From: Brevibacterium epidermidis NBRC 14811
GTDB taxonomy: Bacteria > Actinomycetota > Actinomycetes > Actinomycetales > Brevibacteriaceae
Reading direction: 5' to 3'
Length of the DNA stretch: 64,000 bases
Assembly: GCF_001570805.1 (NCBI RefSeq)
Contig: NZ_BCSJ01000015.1
Coordinates: 310,001 to 374,000 of the forward strand
A program made the position numbers and the translations under genes. Below, one piece after another: positions 30,702-39,188 of this stretch. The notes beneath the pieces are model-generated. The model was not told the origin of the DNA. It was given only the letters and a program-made list of their open reading frames with translations, and did not search any database. Every line of letters starts with the position of its first letter. Position 1 is the stretch's first letter.

Positions 30702-31793
30702 ATGACAGATTTCACCGTTCTTAAGAACCTCCAGCCGCAACCTGAGCTGGTGCGCGAGAACATCAAGAAGGATCCCGGCTTCGGCCAGTACTTCACCGAC
30801 CATATGGCGCACATCCGATACACGGTCGATGACGGTTGGCAGGGACACGAGGTCAGGCCGTACGGGCCGCTGCTCCTCGATCCCGCAGCCGCAGTTCTCC
30901 ACTACGCCCAGGAGATCTTCGAAGGTCTCAAGGCCTACCGTCATGCCGACGGATCCGTGTGGACGTTCCGGCCCGAGCGCAACGCTGCGCGCATCAACAA
31001 GTCCGCCGAGCGCCTCGCACTGCCGCAGCTGTCCGAAGAGGACTTCATCGACTCGCTCAAGCAGCTGGTCAGCCTCGACCAGGCCTGGGTTCCGACGCCG
31101 GAGTCGGAAGCCGACGAGTCGAGCATGTACCTGCGCCCGTTCATGATCGCTACGGAGCGGTTCCTCGGCGTGCGGGCCAGCCACGAAGTCGACTACTACG
31201 TCATCGCATCGCCGGCAGGACCCTACTTCTCCGGCGGCATCAAGCCGCTGTCGATCTGGCTCTCGCCCAAGCTCAAGCGCGCCGGTGCCGGCGGCACCGG
31301 ATTCGCCAAGTGCGGCGGCAACTATGCATCGTCGCTGGTGGCCACCAACGAGGCCGCCGCCAAGGGATGCCAGCAGGTGCTGTTCACCGATTCGGTCGAG
31401 AACAAGTACATCGACGAGCTCGGCGGTATGAACCTCATGCTCGTGACGAAGAGCGGCAAGCTGCTCACTCCTGCGCTCAGCGATTCGATCCTCGACGGCG
31501 TCACTCGTCGTTCGCTGCTCGAACTCGCTCCGCAGCTCGGCCTCGAGCCGGAAGAGCGTCAGATCTCCGTCGAGGAGTGGCGCGAAGGCGTGGCCAGCGG
31601 CGAGATCGTCGAGGCATTCGCGTGCGGCACCGCCGCGGTCATCACGCCTATCAGCAAGCTCGTCGCCGAAGACTTCACCATCGACCATGGTGAGGACGCC
31701 GGTGAGAAGACCATGGAGCTGCGCAAGACGCTGCTCGACATCCAGTACGGACGTGTCGAGGACAAGAACAACTGGCTCGTGCGTCTGGCCTGA
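30702..31793 (+). CDS. ilvE: Branched-chain amino acid aminotransferase
   Basis: This PLP enzyme makes valine, leucine and isoleucine from the 2-keto acids with glutamate as donor. The 363 residues match the eukaryote-like class common in actinobacteria. The PLP-binding Lys lies in TGFAKCGGNYASSL, and EIFEGLKAYRHADG and YLRPFMIATE are conserved substrate-pocket segments. AGATAGAGAG precedes the ATG. It has its own short leader with an inverted repeat, and a terminator follows. Confidence 0.96.
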   Translation: MTDFTVLKNLQPQPELVRENIKKDPGFGQYFTDHMAHIRYTVDDGWQGHEVRPYGPLLLDPAAAVLHYAQEIFEGLKAYRHADGSVWTFRPERNAARINKSAERLALPQLSEEDFIDSLKQLVSLDQAWVPTPESEADESSMYLRPFMIATERFLGVRASHEVDYYVIASPAGPYFSGGIKPLSIWLSPKLKRAGAGGTGFAKCGGNYASSLVATNEAAAKGCQQVLFTDSVENKYIDELGGMNLMLVTKSGKLLTPALSDSILDGVTRRSLLELAPQLGLEPEERQISVEEWREGVASGEIVEAFACGTAAVITPISKLVAEDFTIDHGEDAGEKTMELRKTLLDIQYGRVEDKNNWLVRLA

Positions 31794-31903
31794 CCCGGTA
31801 GGCGTCGTCTGTTCTGGGCTGGCTCTGCGGGTTGGTCGGAATGAACGGGACTGACGCACCGGTCGGATTGGCCGGTCCGACGTACCGGTCGGAATGAGCT
31901 GAG

Positions 31904-31944
31904 AGGGGCCGGGAGCTGCGAATTGATCGCGGTTCCCGGCCCCT
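31904..31944. terminator. Terminator after ilvE
   Basis: AGGGGCCGGGA (31904-31914) and TCCCGGCCCCT (31934-31944) form an 11-bp stem followed by TTTG. It lies between convergent genes and may work in both directions. Confidence 0.7.
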
Positions 31945-32002
31945 TTGCTGTGCGGAGTCGTGCTGGGGGCAGCGATTCGGTGGTGTGTGTTGATTTGCCC
32001 GG

Positions 32003-32719
32003 TCAGATGTCGAATGGCTTGCGGATGTGAGCCAGGGCGACGGCAACGCTGGCAACGTTCGCCATGTCAGAGTCGGAAAGGCTGCTGACGAGCACGTCGG
32101 CGGGAATGCCCGAGGTGAGTTCGTCGTGACAGTCGTGCTCTTGGAGGTAGGCGGCAACCAAAGGTGCGGCGACGGTGCTTTCCAGAGGAGTGTCGCTGGG
32201 GCGGACCTTCAGCGCCGCACGGATCATAAAGATGCCGACGCCGGTGCCGAGCCAAAACATCGGCAGGGCCAGGAACGCCGTAGCGCCGTTGACGCCGAGG
32301 CCCGATAGGGCCACAAGTACCGCGATGAGCAGGTAGGCGACAACGATGATCCCGCCGAGGAGAAATTCTTTCCTCAGGTAGGCCCGGTCCCCGAGCTTCT
32401 TCGACAGGCGCCTGACACCCGAGGCACCTAAGACTGCGCGTACCCGGGAATGCTCATCGGCGACGAGCATCATCATCGACAGCGCACCCCACTTTGCAAA
32501 CGCAATGGTGATCCCAGCGCTGAGGGCGAGCGAGACAGGGATGACCCGGATCGCGGAGGCGGGGTCGGTGGCGAGGCAGGTCGCGACGGCGCCGACAGTG
32601 AAGACGGCTGCGAAGAACAGACCGCAGCCGCCGATTGCGAGGCGGAGCTGGGAACTGGTTCTGTCGAAGGCCAAAGAAGCGACGACCTCTGCGGCGCTGA
32701 TCTCACTGTGGTCGTTCAT
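32003..32719 (-). CDS. Hypothetical membrane protein with four predicted helices
   Basis: I do not recognise this 238-residue protein. It has two pairs of hydrophobic segments (about residues 30-50 and 57-77, then 119-140 and 148-166), separated by a basic loop RRLSKKLGDRAYLRKE, and a soluble C-terminal tail of about 70 residues. ATG 32719 has AGGTGGG upstream; GTG 32728 is the alternative. It is convergent with ilvE and divergent from the MFS transporter, and neither clarifies its role. Confidence 0.7.
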   Translation of the reverse strand: MNDHSEISAAEVVASLAFDRTSSQLRLAIGGCGLFFAAVFTVGAVATCLATDPASAIRVIPVSLALSAGITIAFAKWGALSMMMLVADEHSRVRAVLGASGVRRLSKKLGDRAYLRKEFLLGGIIVVAYLLIAVLVALSGLGVNGATAFLALPMFWLGTGVGIFMIRAALKVRPSDTPLESTVAAPLVAAYLQEHDCHDELTSGIPADVLVSSLSDSDMANVASVAVALAHIRKPFDI

Positions 32720-32904
32720 GCAGCCCACCTGCTCCGTTGCTCAATGCGTCTGCTTGGGGGAGCGCCTCTGTCAGAGGGCGCGCTGTTGACTGAGAGAGCG
32801 CTGCTGTCAGACGGCGCCGCTGACCGAGAAGTCGTGCCAGTGTAGATCGATTCGGCCACCGAGACCAAGGGGCATCATTTTACTCAGTTATGAGTTAATT
32901 GAGG

Positions 32905-32910
32905 TACTGT
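32905..32910 (+). promoter_or_regulatory. -10 element for the leaderless MFS gene
   Basis: TACTGT is followed by 6 nt and GTG at 32917, the same TACTGTGG arrangement as upstream of the Eis-like gene. An imperfect inverted repeat (TTACTCA ... TGAGTTAA, 32879-32897) sits just upstream, where an operator could act. Confidence 0.5.
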
Positions 32911-32916
32911 GGCCTC

Positions 32917-34380
32917 GTGCATACGACCACCTCGGCGTCGATTCCGACAGCCTCCGAAGTCATCGCTCACCTGCCATGGAAGTGGCGCACTCAAGGTGCC
33001 ATCTTCATCATCGGCGGGCTCGGTTTCATGTTCGACGCTTGGGACGTCGCCCTCAACGGATTCCTCATTCCGCTGCTCAGCGACTATTGGAGCCTCAGCG
33101 TCGGCCAGGCCGCTTGGATCGCGACCGCCAACCTCATCGGCATGGCTCTGGGAGCCTTCATCTGGGGCGGCATCGCCGATGTCATCGGGCGGAAGAAGGC
33201 ATTCACTCTCACGCTCCTCGTGTTCTCGATCTTCACCGTCGCCGGAGCATTCGCACCCGCCTATGGATGGTTCATCCTCTTCCGCTTCCTCGCAGGATTC
33301 GGGCTTGGCGGATGCATCCCTGTCGACTACGCCCTCGTCGGGGAGTTTACTCCGAGCCGTCACCGCGGACGCGTGCTCACCGCGATGGACGGCTGGTGGC
33401 CGATCGGCGCCTCACTCTGTGCATTCGTGTCGGCTTACCTGCTCGATTTCGGCGATTGGCGGCTGATCATGCTCGTCATGATCGTTCCCGCGCTGCTCAC
33501 CGTCGCCGTGCGTTTCGGAATACCGGAATCACCTCTCTACCTCGCCTCCGTCGGCCGCTATGCAGAGGCCGACGCCATCATCGCCCGCCTCGTTGAGCGC
33601 ACCGGTGCCGACGTGCGCGAGTGGACGCACGAAGCGCCCGCTGCGGCAGCGGCGCCTGCTTCACCCGACGAACCCGAATCGCCCGGCGTGCCCCCGGCGA
33701 CCTCTTCGTCCGCAGCGCCTGCGCCGAAGGCCGAACCCAGCGTGAGCCGACAGCTGCGAGCCGCGAGCGGCCAGCTCGTGCAGCTGTGGCAGCACTCCGC
33801 CAAGACGACCCTCGTCTCGTGGTCGCTCTTCGTCTCCGTCCTCCTTGTCTACTACGCGGCACTGACATGGCTACCCGGAATCCTCAAGAAGCAGGGGATG
33901 GCCGACCAGGCAGCATTCCTCGTGACGGGGTCGATGACGGCGGTTGGCATCCTCGGCGTGATCGCCTCGGCGCTCATCGTCGAACGATTCGGACGCAAGG
34001 TCGTCCTCGGCGTCTCTTCGATCATCGCGGCGGTGCTGCTCGTCGGCGCGGCAGTATTCATCGAAGCCTCGGGCGCGAACCTCACCTTCGCAGCGAAGGC
34101 GACGATCATCGGGTTCGGTTTCGTCATCCAGATCGCCATTCCGACGCTCTACACCTACGTCTCCGAGCTCTATCCGACCCGACTGCGCGGATCCGGTTTC
34201 GGTTGGGCTTCGGCGGCTTCGCGCCTCGCCACGGGAATCGCTCCGATCGTGTTCGGTGCGTTCATGTGGCCGGTGCTCGGACTGACGCTGACGTTCATCC
34301 TCACCGGAGCGCTTGTGGTCATCGCTGTCGTCCTGATGAGCTTTATGGCGCGAGAGACCACTGGTGAAGAGCTGAGCTGA
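32917..34380 (+). CDS. MFS transporter, metabolite:H+ symporter type
   Basis: The 487-residue protein has twelve hydrophobic segments in two halves. The MFS signature GGIADVIGRKKAF lies between helices 2 and 3, with related RGRVLTAMDGWWPIG and ERFGRKVVLG segments. A long Pro/Ala/Ser-rich cytoplasmic loop (about residues 240-280) joins the halves. The style is that of the sugar- or acid-transporting MFS families; the substrate is unknown. GTG 32917 is chosen because TACTGT precedes it by 6 nt; the frame also opens at 32899. It stands alone. Confidence 0.85.
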   Translation: MHTTTSASIPTASEVIAHLPWKWRTQGAIFIIGGLGFMFDAWDVALNGFLIPLLSDYWSLSVGQAAWIATANLIGMALGAFIWGGIADVIGRKKAFTLTLLVFSIFTVAGAFAPAYGWFILFRFLAGFGLGGCIPVDYALVGEFTPSRHRGRVLTAMDGWWPIGASLCAFVSAYLLDFGDWRLIMLVMIVPALLTVAVRFGIPESPLYLASVGRYAEADAIIARLVERTGADVREWTHEAPAAAAAPASPDEPESPGVPPATSSSAAPAPKAEPSVSRQLRAASGQLVQLWQHSAKTTLVSWSLFVSVLLVYYAALTWLPGILKKQGMADQAAFLVTGSMTAVGILGVIASALIVERFGRKVVLGVSSIIAAVLLVGAAVFIEASGANLTFAAKATIIGFGFVIQIAIPTLYTYVSELYPTRLRGSGFGWASAASRLATGIAPIVFGAFMWPVLGLTLTFILTGALVVIAVVLMSFMARETTGEELS

Positions 34381-34425
34381 GTTCGTTTCTAAGTCTCGTC
34401 CGATGTAGTTCAGCCCGGCCTCATC

Positions 34426-34492
34426 TGAGCTGAATCCCAGCCCTGCAGACGTTGAATTTCCAGCCCTGCTGCGGTCTGATTTCCAGCACCGC
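34426..34492 (+). repeat. Three degenerate 24-bp repeats upstream of the HNH gene
   Basis: Units of about 24 bp share a core like GAATTTCCAGCCCTGC: GAATCCCAGCCCTGC, GAATTTCCAGCCCTGC and GATTTCCAGCACCGC. They lie in the 206-nt gap between the MFS and HNH genes. They could be operators or decayed tandem repeats. Confidence 0.5.
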
Positions 34493-34573
34493 CGAGGAAG
34501 AGCCCTGCGGATGGGTAGATCGGCTCTGACCTGGGCAGATCCAGGTAATAGATCTCGTGTCAGTGCCGACCTA

Positions 34574-34579
34574 TAGTGT
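34574..34579 (+). promoter_or_regulatory. -10 element for a leaderless start (ATG 34587)
   Basis: TAGTGT, inside TATAGTGT, is followed by 7 nt and then ATG 34587. No ribosome binding site is visible. Confidence 0.45.
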
Positions 34580-34586
34580 GGTTGGC

Positions 34587-36164
34587 ATGGAAGCAGAGCA
34601 GGTTCCAAACGTCCTCACCGAGATCCACCGGTGGCGCGACAGCCTGTCCGAATTGCCTCCGGCGAAGACCGAAGAAGAAGCCATTGATCGCATCGCAGCG
34701 CTCGAAGAGCTGACCTCCGCGTGCGCCGCCGCGCAGGCCCGTGAGACCCTGACCTTCGACATGCTCCGCCGCAACCGCGAAGCAGAGGACGGTGTCTCCA
34801 GCAAGAAGCAGGGGCGCGGCCTCGGTGCCGAGGTGGCATTGGCACGGAAGGTCTCGCGCTCGCGCGGAGACGCACTGCTGAAATTCTCCCGCACCCTGCT
34901 GATGGATCTGCCCAATACATATGCGGCGATGAAGGGCGGCGACATCTCCGAAGAGAAGGCGAGAGTAGTCGCCAAGGAATCCGACTGGCTTCCACGGGAG
35001 AAGAAGCATGAGCTAGACGAGCGCATGGCCGATCGCCTCCCCGAGGTCGGCGTCAAACGACTGGGCAGCGAAGCGAGAGCCTTGGCGCAGAAGCTCGACC
35101 AGCAGGCTGCCGTCGACCACCTCGAGCGCTGTGTCGAAGAACGCTCGGTCAGTGTGCGTCCGGCACCGGGAAATATGGCTTATCTGACTGCTCTGCTGCC
35201 GATGGCGCAGGCAGTTGCTGCCTACGCGAACCTCAAGAAGTCGGCGCAGACCGACATTGCCACCGGCGAAGCCGAAGGGCGCAGCCAGAATCAGATCGCT
35301 GCCGATATCTTGGTCGAGCGACTGACAGGGCAGGATGCTGCCGCGGCTGTGCCCACCGAGGTCCACCTCATCATGCAGGACAGCAGCCTCTTCGGCCCCG
35401 GCGAGGAATCGGCATGGTTCCCCGGAGTCGGACCGATCCCGGCGAAAGCCGCGAGGAACATCATTGCTGAGAACGAAGCCGCCACCTTCATCCGCAGGCT
35501 GTACACGAGGCCCGAAGACGGTCAGCTTGTGCGGATGGATTCGCGTCGCAGGGAATTCTCCGGCCTGCTTCGACGCATGGTCGTCTTCCGTGACGACGTC
35601 TGCCGCTCGCCCTGGTGCGAGGCACCCATCAAACACGCCGATCACGCCGAGAGCGCTGCTTCCGGTGGAGAAACCGACTGGGACAACTCCTCTGGACTGT
35701 GCGCCGCCTGCAACTATCTGAAGGAACTCGGCGGGTGGCGTCATAAGGCGACAGCCGACGACCTCGAAGTCATCACACCGACCGGCCACCACTACAAGAC
35801 CCGCACCAAACCGCTCGGTCCTCCTGATTCCAAGCGCGTTTCCGATCAGGAAGAACACGTTGGCAGAGAGCGCGGTCCCGATCGGCAACATGGTCCCGAA
35901 CCGGGGGAACGCCATGACGAATCTTTGGTTGAGGCGACTGCTGGTCCGCCGGGTAATAGAGCCCGAGCCGCACCACTGAGCGCCGACCCCGAGTTCTCCG
36001 TGATGATTCCATGGCGGTACATACACCGGAAATCGCAGCCGGCAACCATCGATATCGGCGGCTCTACTATCGGAATCGACATCTTCGATGCCGACGAACG
36101 ACCGATGAGCCCCACCGAAGAACAACTTTGCGCCGCAATCCTCGAACACAGAGGCAAGCGTTGA
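34587..36164 (+). CDS. DUF222 / HNH endonuclease domain protein (13E12 family)
   Basis: The 525-residue protein belongs to the large actinobacterial family with an N-terminal DUF222 region and a C-terminal HNH nuclease domain. DUF222 covers about residues 15-300 (EELTSACAAAQARETLTFDML, then EARALAQKLDQQAAVDHLE). The HNH motif reads CRSPWCEAPIKHADHAESAASGG and then NSSGLCAACNYLKEL, with zinc-type Cys pairs and the catalytic His. A tail of about 110 residues of unknown fold follows. Copies of this family are numerous and variable in actinobacteria, and their role is unsettled. Nothing nearby suggests a mobile element. Confidence 0.88.
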   Translation: MEAEQVPNVLTEIHRWRDSLSELPPAKTEEEAIDRIAALEELTSACAAAQARETLTFDMLRRNREAEDGVSSKKQGRGLGAEVALARKVSRSRGDALLKFSRTLLMDLPNTYAAMKGGDISEEKARVVAKESDWLPREKKHELDERMADRLPEVGVKRLGSEARALAQKLDQQAAVDHLERCVEERSVSVRPAPGNMAYLTALLPMAQAVAAYANLKKSAQTDIATGEAEGRSQNQIAADILVERLTGQDAAAAVPTEVHLIMQDSSLFGPGEESAWFPGVGPIPAKAARNIIAENEAATFIRRLYTRPEDGQLVRMDSRRREFSGLLRRMVVFRDDVCRSPWCEAPIKHADHAESAASGGETDWDNSSGLCAACNYLKELGGWRHKATADDLEVITPTGHHYKTRTKPLGPPDSKRVSDQEEHVGRERGPDRQHGPEPGERHDESLVEATAGPPGNRARAAPLSADPEFSVMIPWRYIHRKSQPATIDIGGSTIGIDIFDADERPMSPTEEQLCAAILEHRGKR

Positions 36165-36228
36165 CCCAGTCCGCCGGGTCGATGACAAGTGGTCACCGAA
36201 AGTTCAACTGCCTGCTCCATCACAGGAC

Positions 36229-36234
36229 TATGGT
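36229..36234 (+). promoter_or_regulatory. -10 element for a leaderless start (ATG 36242)
   Basis: TATGGT is followed by 7 nt and then ATG 36242. No ribosome binding site is visible. Confidence 0.45.
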
Positions 36235-36241
36235 GATAGTC

Positions 36242-36904
36242 ATGAACGACCTCAACGGGCAGCCGTCGCCCGGTGACTGCCTTGCACGCTCCGTCCCAGC
36301 AGACGAACCAGCGGTCGAGATCGTATGGGGAATGCTCAAGGGGTTGGGCCCTTTGTGGGAGGGCGTGCCCTCGGGTCCGGGGATCTCCGGAGTCCTTCCG
36401 CCCCGCCGCGAGATCGAAGCGCTCTACGGCGCCGCTGCCGCAGAACCACCGCTGAACGAGGACCCCAGGTTTGCGGCGATATTTGCCGATGTCTACGACG
36501 TCTCCGTCCGCAACGGACAGGTCCTCATGACGTTGACACGAACCCAGCCCGACGGACGACTGACCTCATTCGCCTACGGACACCATTGGAAGTGGGAAGA
36601 ACAGAAGTATCCGTGGGCATTCGAACTGCAGAGCCGTCTCGGCGAGGCCTCGATCGAACTCGAATCGACCTTCGCTCTCAACCTGCTCGCGCGTGATCCG
36701 AAACAGCGCGATCGAGGTTTGGGCCGACGAACCCTCGAAATGTGGATCGGGGAGGTCGGACGCTTCGGCTGCTGGCTGCAGACCGACGATATCGACAGTC
36801 CGGCACGACGGCTCTACGAAAGACTCGGCTTCACCGAGCTCGGCCACGGCCCCGAAGCACCCAATGGGCAACCCGGCTTGGTCATGTTCCGCAGCCCGCG
36901 GTGA
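36242..36904 (+). CDS. GNAT-family N-acetyltransferase
   Basis: The 220-residue protein has a C-terminal GNAT domain: RDRGLGRRTLEMWIG is the acetyl-CoA motif A and SPARRLYERLGFTELGHGP is motif B. The N-terminal half (about residues 1-90) is less typical. The substrate is unknown. ATG 36242 is taken as the start because TATGGT lies 7 nt upstream, whereas the frame extends back to 36011 inside the HNH gene. The S9 peptidase gene follows after 39 nt with its own -10 element. Confidence 0.78.
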   Translation: MNDLNGQPSPGDCLARSVPADEPAVEIVWGMLKGLGPLWEGVPSGPGISGVLPPRREIEALYGAAAAEPPLNEDPRFAAIFADVYDVSVRNGQVLMTLTRTQPDGRLTSFAYGHHWKWEEQKYPWAFELQSRLGEASIELESTFALNLLARDPKQRDRGLGRRTLEMWIGEVGRFGCWLQTDDIDSPARRLYERLGFTELGHGPEAPNGQPGLVMFRSPR

Positions 36905-36931
36905 GGCGGCACCCACGTCAGCGGTGGTCAC

Positions 36932-36937
36932 TAGGAT
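36932..36937 (+). promoter_or_regulatory. -10 element for the leaderless S9 peptidase gene
   Basis: TAGGAT is followed by 6 nt and ATG 36944. No ribosome binding site is visible. Confidence 0.5.
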
Positions 36938-36943
36938 GGGTAC

Positions 36944-39178
36944 ATGCGTGAAGAAGACTCTCCATCAGCGGCCCCGACGACGAGTGCCGATCTGCCCGAA
37001 GACGAAAACCTCTGGCTCGAAGACATCTACGGCGAGAAACAGATCGCCTGGGTGAAAGATCAGAACTCGAAGACCCTCGAACGATTCCACGACGGCCTCT
37101 TCGACAGCATCTCCGGTGATCTGCGAACCGCGCTGGACTCCGACGATCGCATTCCGATGGTCACCAAACGCGGGGACCACTTCTATAACTTCTGGCGTGA
37201 TCAGACGAACCCGAAGGGCCTGTGGCGGCGCACCACCTCGGACAGCTACCGCACGGACTCACCCGACTGGGACGTGCTGCTCGACCTCGACGCACTTGCC
37301 GCAGAGGAAGATACCGCCTGGGTCTGGTCCGGAGCGATGGTTCGGCGCAGCGACAATCGGCGCGCACTCGTCCTCCTGTCCCCGGACGGAGGCGACTCAC
37401 ACCGAGTTCGCGAATTCGACCTCGAGGACCGCACCTTCGTCGACGGAGGCTTCGACATCCCCGCCGCCAAGACACGACTGGCCTGGCTCGACGACGACAC
37501 CGTACTCGTCGCCACCGAAACCGACGCCGACTCACTGACGACATCGTCATATCCACGCCAAGCCAGAGCGCTCCGCCGCGGGCAGAGCCTCGACGACGCC
37601 CCGATCGTCGCCGAAGTGCCACGCGACCATGTGGCGATCTTCGTCGGAAGCGACATCCGGCCCGACACCGAGACCACCGACCGTGCCGTCATCGTCGACG
37701 CCATCGACTTCTTCAATTCGACGATGAGCTTCCTCGACCTCGACGACATCAGGGCCGTAGACGGTTCGCTCTTCACCGAACCGACGAAGTGGGCAGACGC
37801 ACTCAACCAGGTCGACGCCCCCACCGACGTCGAGGTCGGCTTCGAACGCGACCTCGTGCTCTTCCGACCCCAGTCGACATGGAAGTCCACGACTACCGAG
37901 GTCGCTGCTGGCGGACTTGCCATCGCCGATATCGATGCCGTCAAGGAAGGCGAGATCGCTCCGCGCGTGATCTTCACCCCGGACGCCCACACCTCACTGC
38001 AGTCCTTCACCTTCACACGGGACTACCTCGTGCTCGAACTGCTCGCCGACGTACAGTCGAAGCTCACGGTCCTCGACCTGGGCAACGACTTCGCCGAATC
38101 CACCCTTCCCGGTGTCCCGGCCAACCACATGGTCGGCCTCGGCGCGGTCGACAAGTTCGATTCGGCCACTGCCAATGACTTCTGGATGGTCAGTACCGGT
38201 TTCCTCACCCCCTCGACACTGTCGTACGGAACTCTCGGAACGGACTCCGACGAGCCCACAACAGAGGTGATCAAATCAGCACCGGCGATGTTCGACGCGG
38301 AAGGACTGAGCGTCGAACAGCACTTCGCCACCAGCGCCGACGGAACGAAGATCCCGTACTTCCAGATCGGGGCCGACGACCTCGTGCTCGACGGCGACAA
38401 TCCCACACTGCTCGACGGCTACGGCGGTTTCGAAGTCAGCCGCACTCCCGGATACTCGCCCGTCGTCGGCATCGGCTGGCTGAGTCGCAGCACCGCCGGA
38501 CAGAAGTCCGACGAGGCTGCCGGAGCGACGACGGCCGGTGACTCGACCAATACTCTCCCGGCCGGTCGCGGGGGCGTCTACGTGCTCGCGAACATCCGCG
38601 GCGGAGGCGAATACGGACCTGAGTGGCACACCTCGGCAATGCGGGAGAACCGCATGCGCTGCTATGAAGACCACTCGGCCGTGGCGCGCGATCTCATCGC
38701 CCGGGGAGTGACGAGCCCGAAGACGCTCGCCTGCGCTGGCGGATCCAACGGAGGTCTGCTGGTCGGCAATATGCTCACCCAATATCCCGAGCTCTTCGGC
38801 GCAGTCTCCTGCGGAGTCCCGTTGCTGGACATGGCTCGGTACACGAAGCTAAGCGCCGGCTATTCGTGGAAGGCCGAATACGGTGACCCGGACGTGGCCG
38901 AGGACTGGGCGTTCATCAAGGAATTCTCGCCCTACCACCTCATCGAAGACCGGCAGGACTATCCGCCGGTTCTGTTCTGGACAGCCACCTCGGATGATCG
39001 GGTGGGACCTGTGCAGGCACGGAAGATGGCGGCCCGGATGCAGGCGCAGGGAATTGAGAACGTGTGGTTCTTCGAAGACACCGAAGGCGGGCATTCCGCA
39101 GCTTCGGACAATGAGCAGACCGCGTTCACCCGGGCACTGAGCTACCGGTTCATGTGGAACGCACTCACGGGGGAGTAG
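36944..39178 (+). CDS. Prolyl oligopeptidase family serine peptidase (S9)
   Basis: The 744-residue protein has an N-terminal beta-propeller region and a C-terminal alpha/beta-hydrolase domain. The catalytic Ser is Ser601 in ACAGGSNGGLLVGN, the Asp lies in TSDDRVGPVQARKM and the His in DTEGGHSAAS (about residue 716). The sequence WLEDIYGEKQIAWVKDQN at the N-terminus is typical of prolyl endopeptidases. Such enzymes cleave short peptides after proline, probably in the cytosol as no signal peptide is visible. Prolyl endopeptidase is more likely than oligopeptidase B, but I cannot separate them with certainty. Confidence 0.9.
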   Translation: MREEDSPSAAPTTSADLPEDENLWLEDIYGEKQIAWVKDQNSKTLERFHDGLFDSISGDLRTALDSDDRIPMVTKRGDHFYNFWRDQTNPKGLWRRTTSDSYRTDSPDWDVLLDLDALAAEEDTAWVWSGAMVRRSDNRRALVLLSPDGGDSHRVREFDLEDRTFVDGGFDIPAAKTRLAWLDDDTVLVATETDADSLTTSSYPRQARALRRGQSLDDAPIVAEVPRDHVAIFVGSDIRPDTETTDRAVIVDAIDFFNSTMSFLDLDDIRAVDGSLFTEPTKWADALNQVDAPTDVEVGFERDLVLFRPQSTWKSTTTEVAAGGLAIADIDAVKEGEIAPRVIFTPDAHTSLQSFTFTRDYLVLELLADVQSKLTVLDLGNDFAESTLPGVPANHMVGLGAVDKFDSATANDFWMVSTGFLTPSTLSYGTLGTDSDEPTTEVIKSAPAMFDAEGLSVEQHFATSADGTKIPYFQIGADDLVLDGDNPTLLDGYGGFEVSRTPGYSPVVGIGWLSRSTAGQKSDEAAGATTAGDSTNTLPAGRGGVYVLANIRGGGEYGPEWHTSAMRENRMRCYEDHSAVARDLIARGVTSPKTLACAGGSNGGLLVGNMLTQYPELFGAVSCGVPLLDMARYTKLSAGYSWKAEYGDPDVAEDWAFIKEFSPYHLIEDRQDYPPVLFWTATSDDRVGPVQARKMAARMQAQGIENVWFFEDTEGGHSAASDNEQTAFTRALSYRFMWNALTGE

Positions 39179-39181
39179 GTT
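39176..39181 (+). promoter_or_regulatory. -10 element overlapping the upstream stop codon
   Basis: TAGGTT begins with the TAG stop codon of the peptidase gene (39176-39178) and is followed by 7 nt and ATG 39189. GGGAG between them could also act as a weak ribosome binding site for read-through mRNA. Confidence 0.4.
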
Positions 39182-39188
39182 GGGAGAC

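Noticed and set aside
34587-36164. HNH protein as part of an intron, intein or mobile element
   Set aside because: There are no flanking inverted repeats, target duplications, reverse transcriptase or split host gene; the DUF222 domain marks the ordinary chromosomal family.
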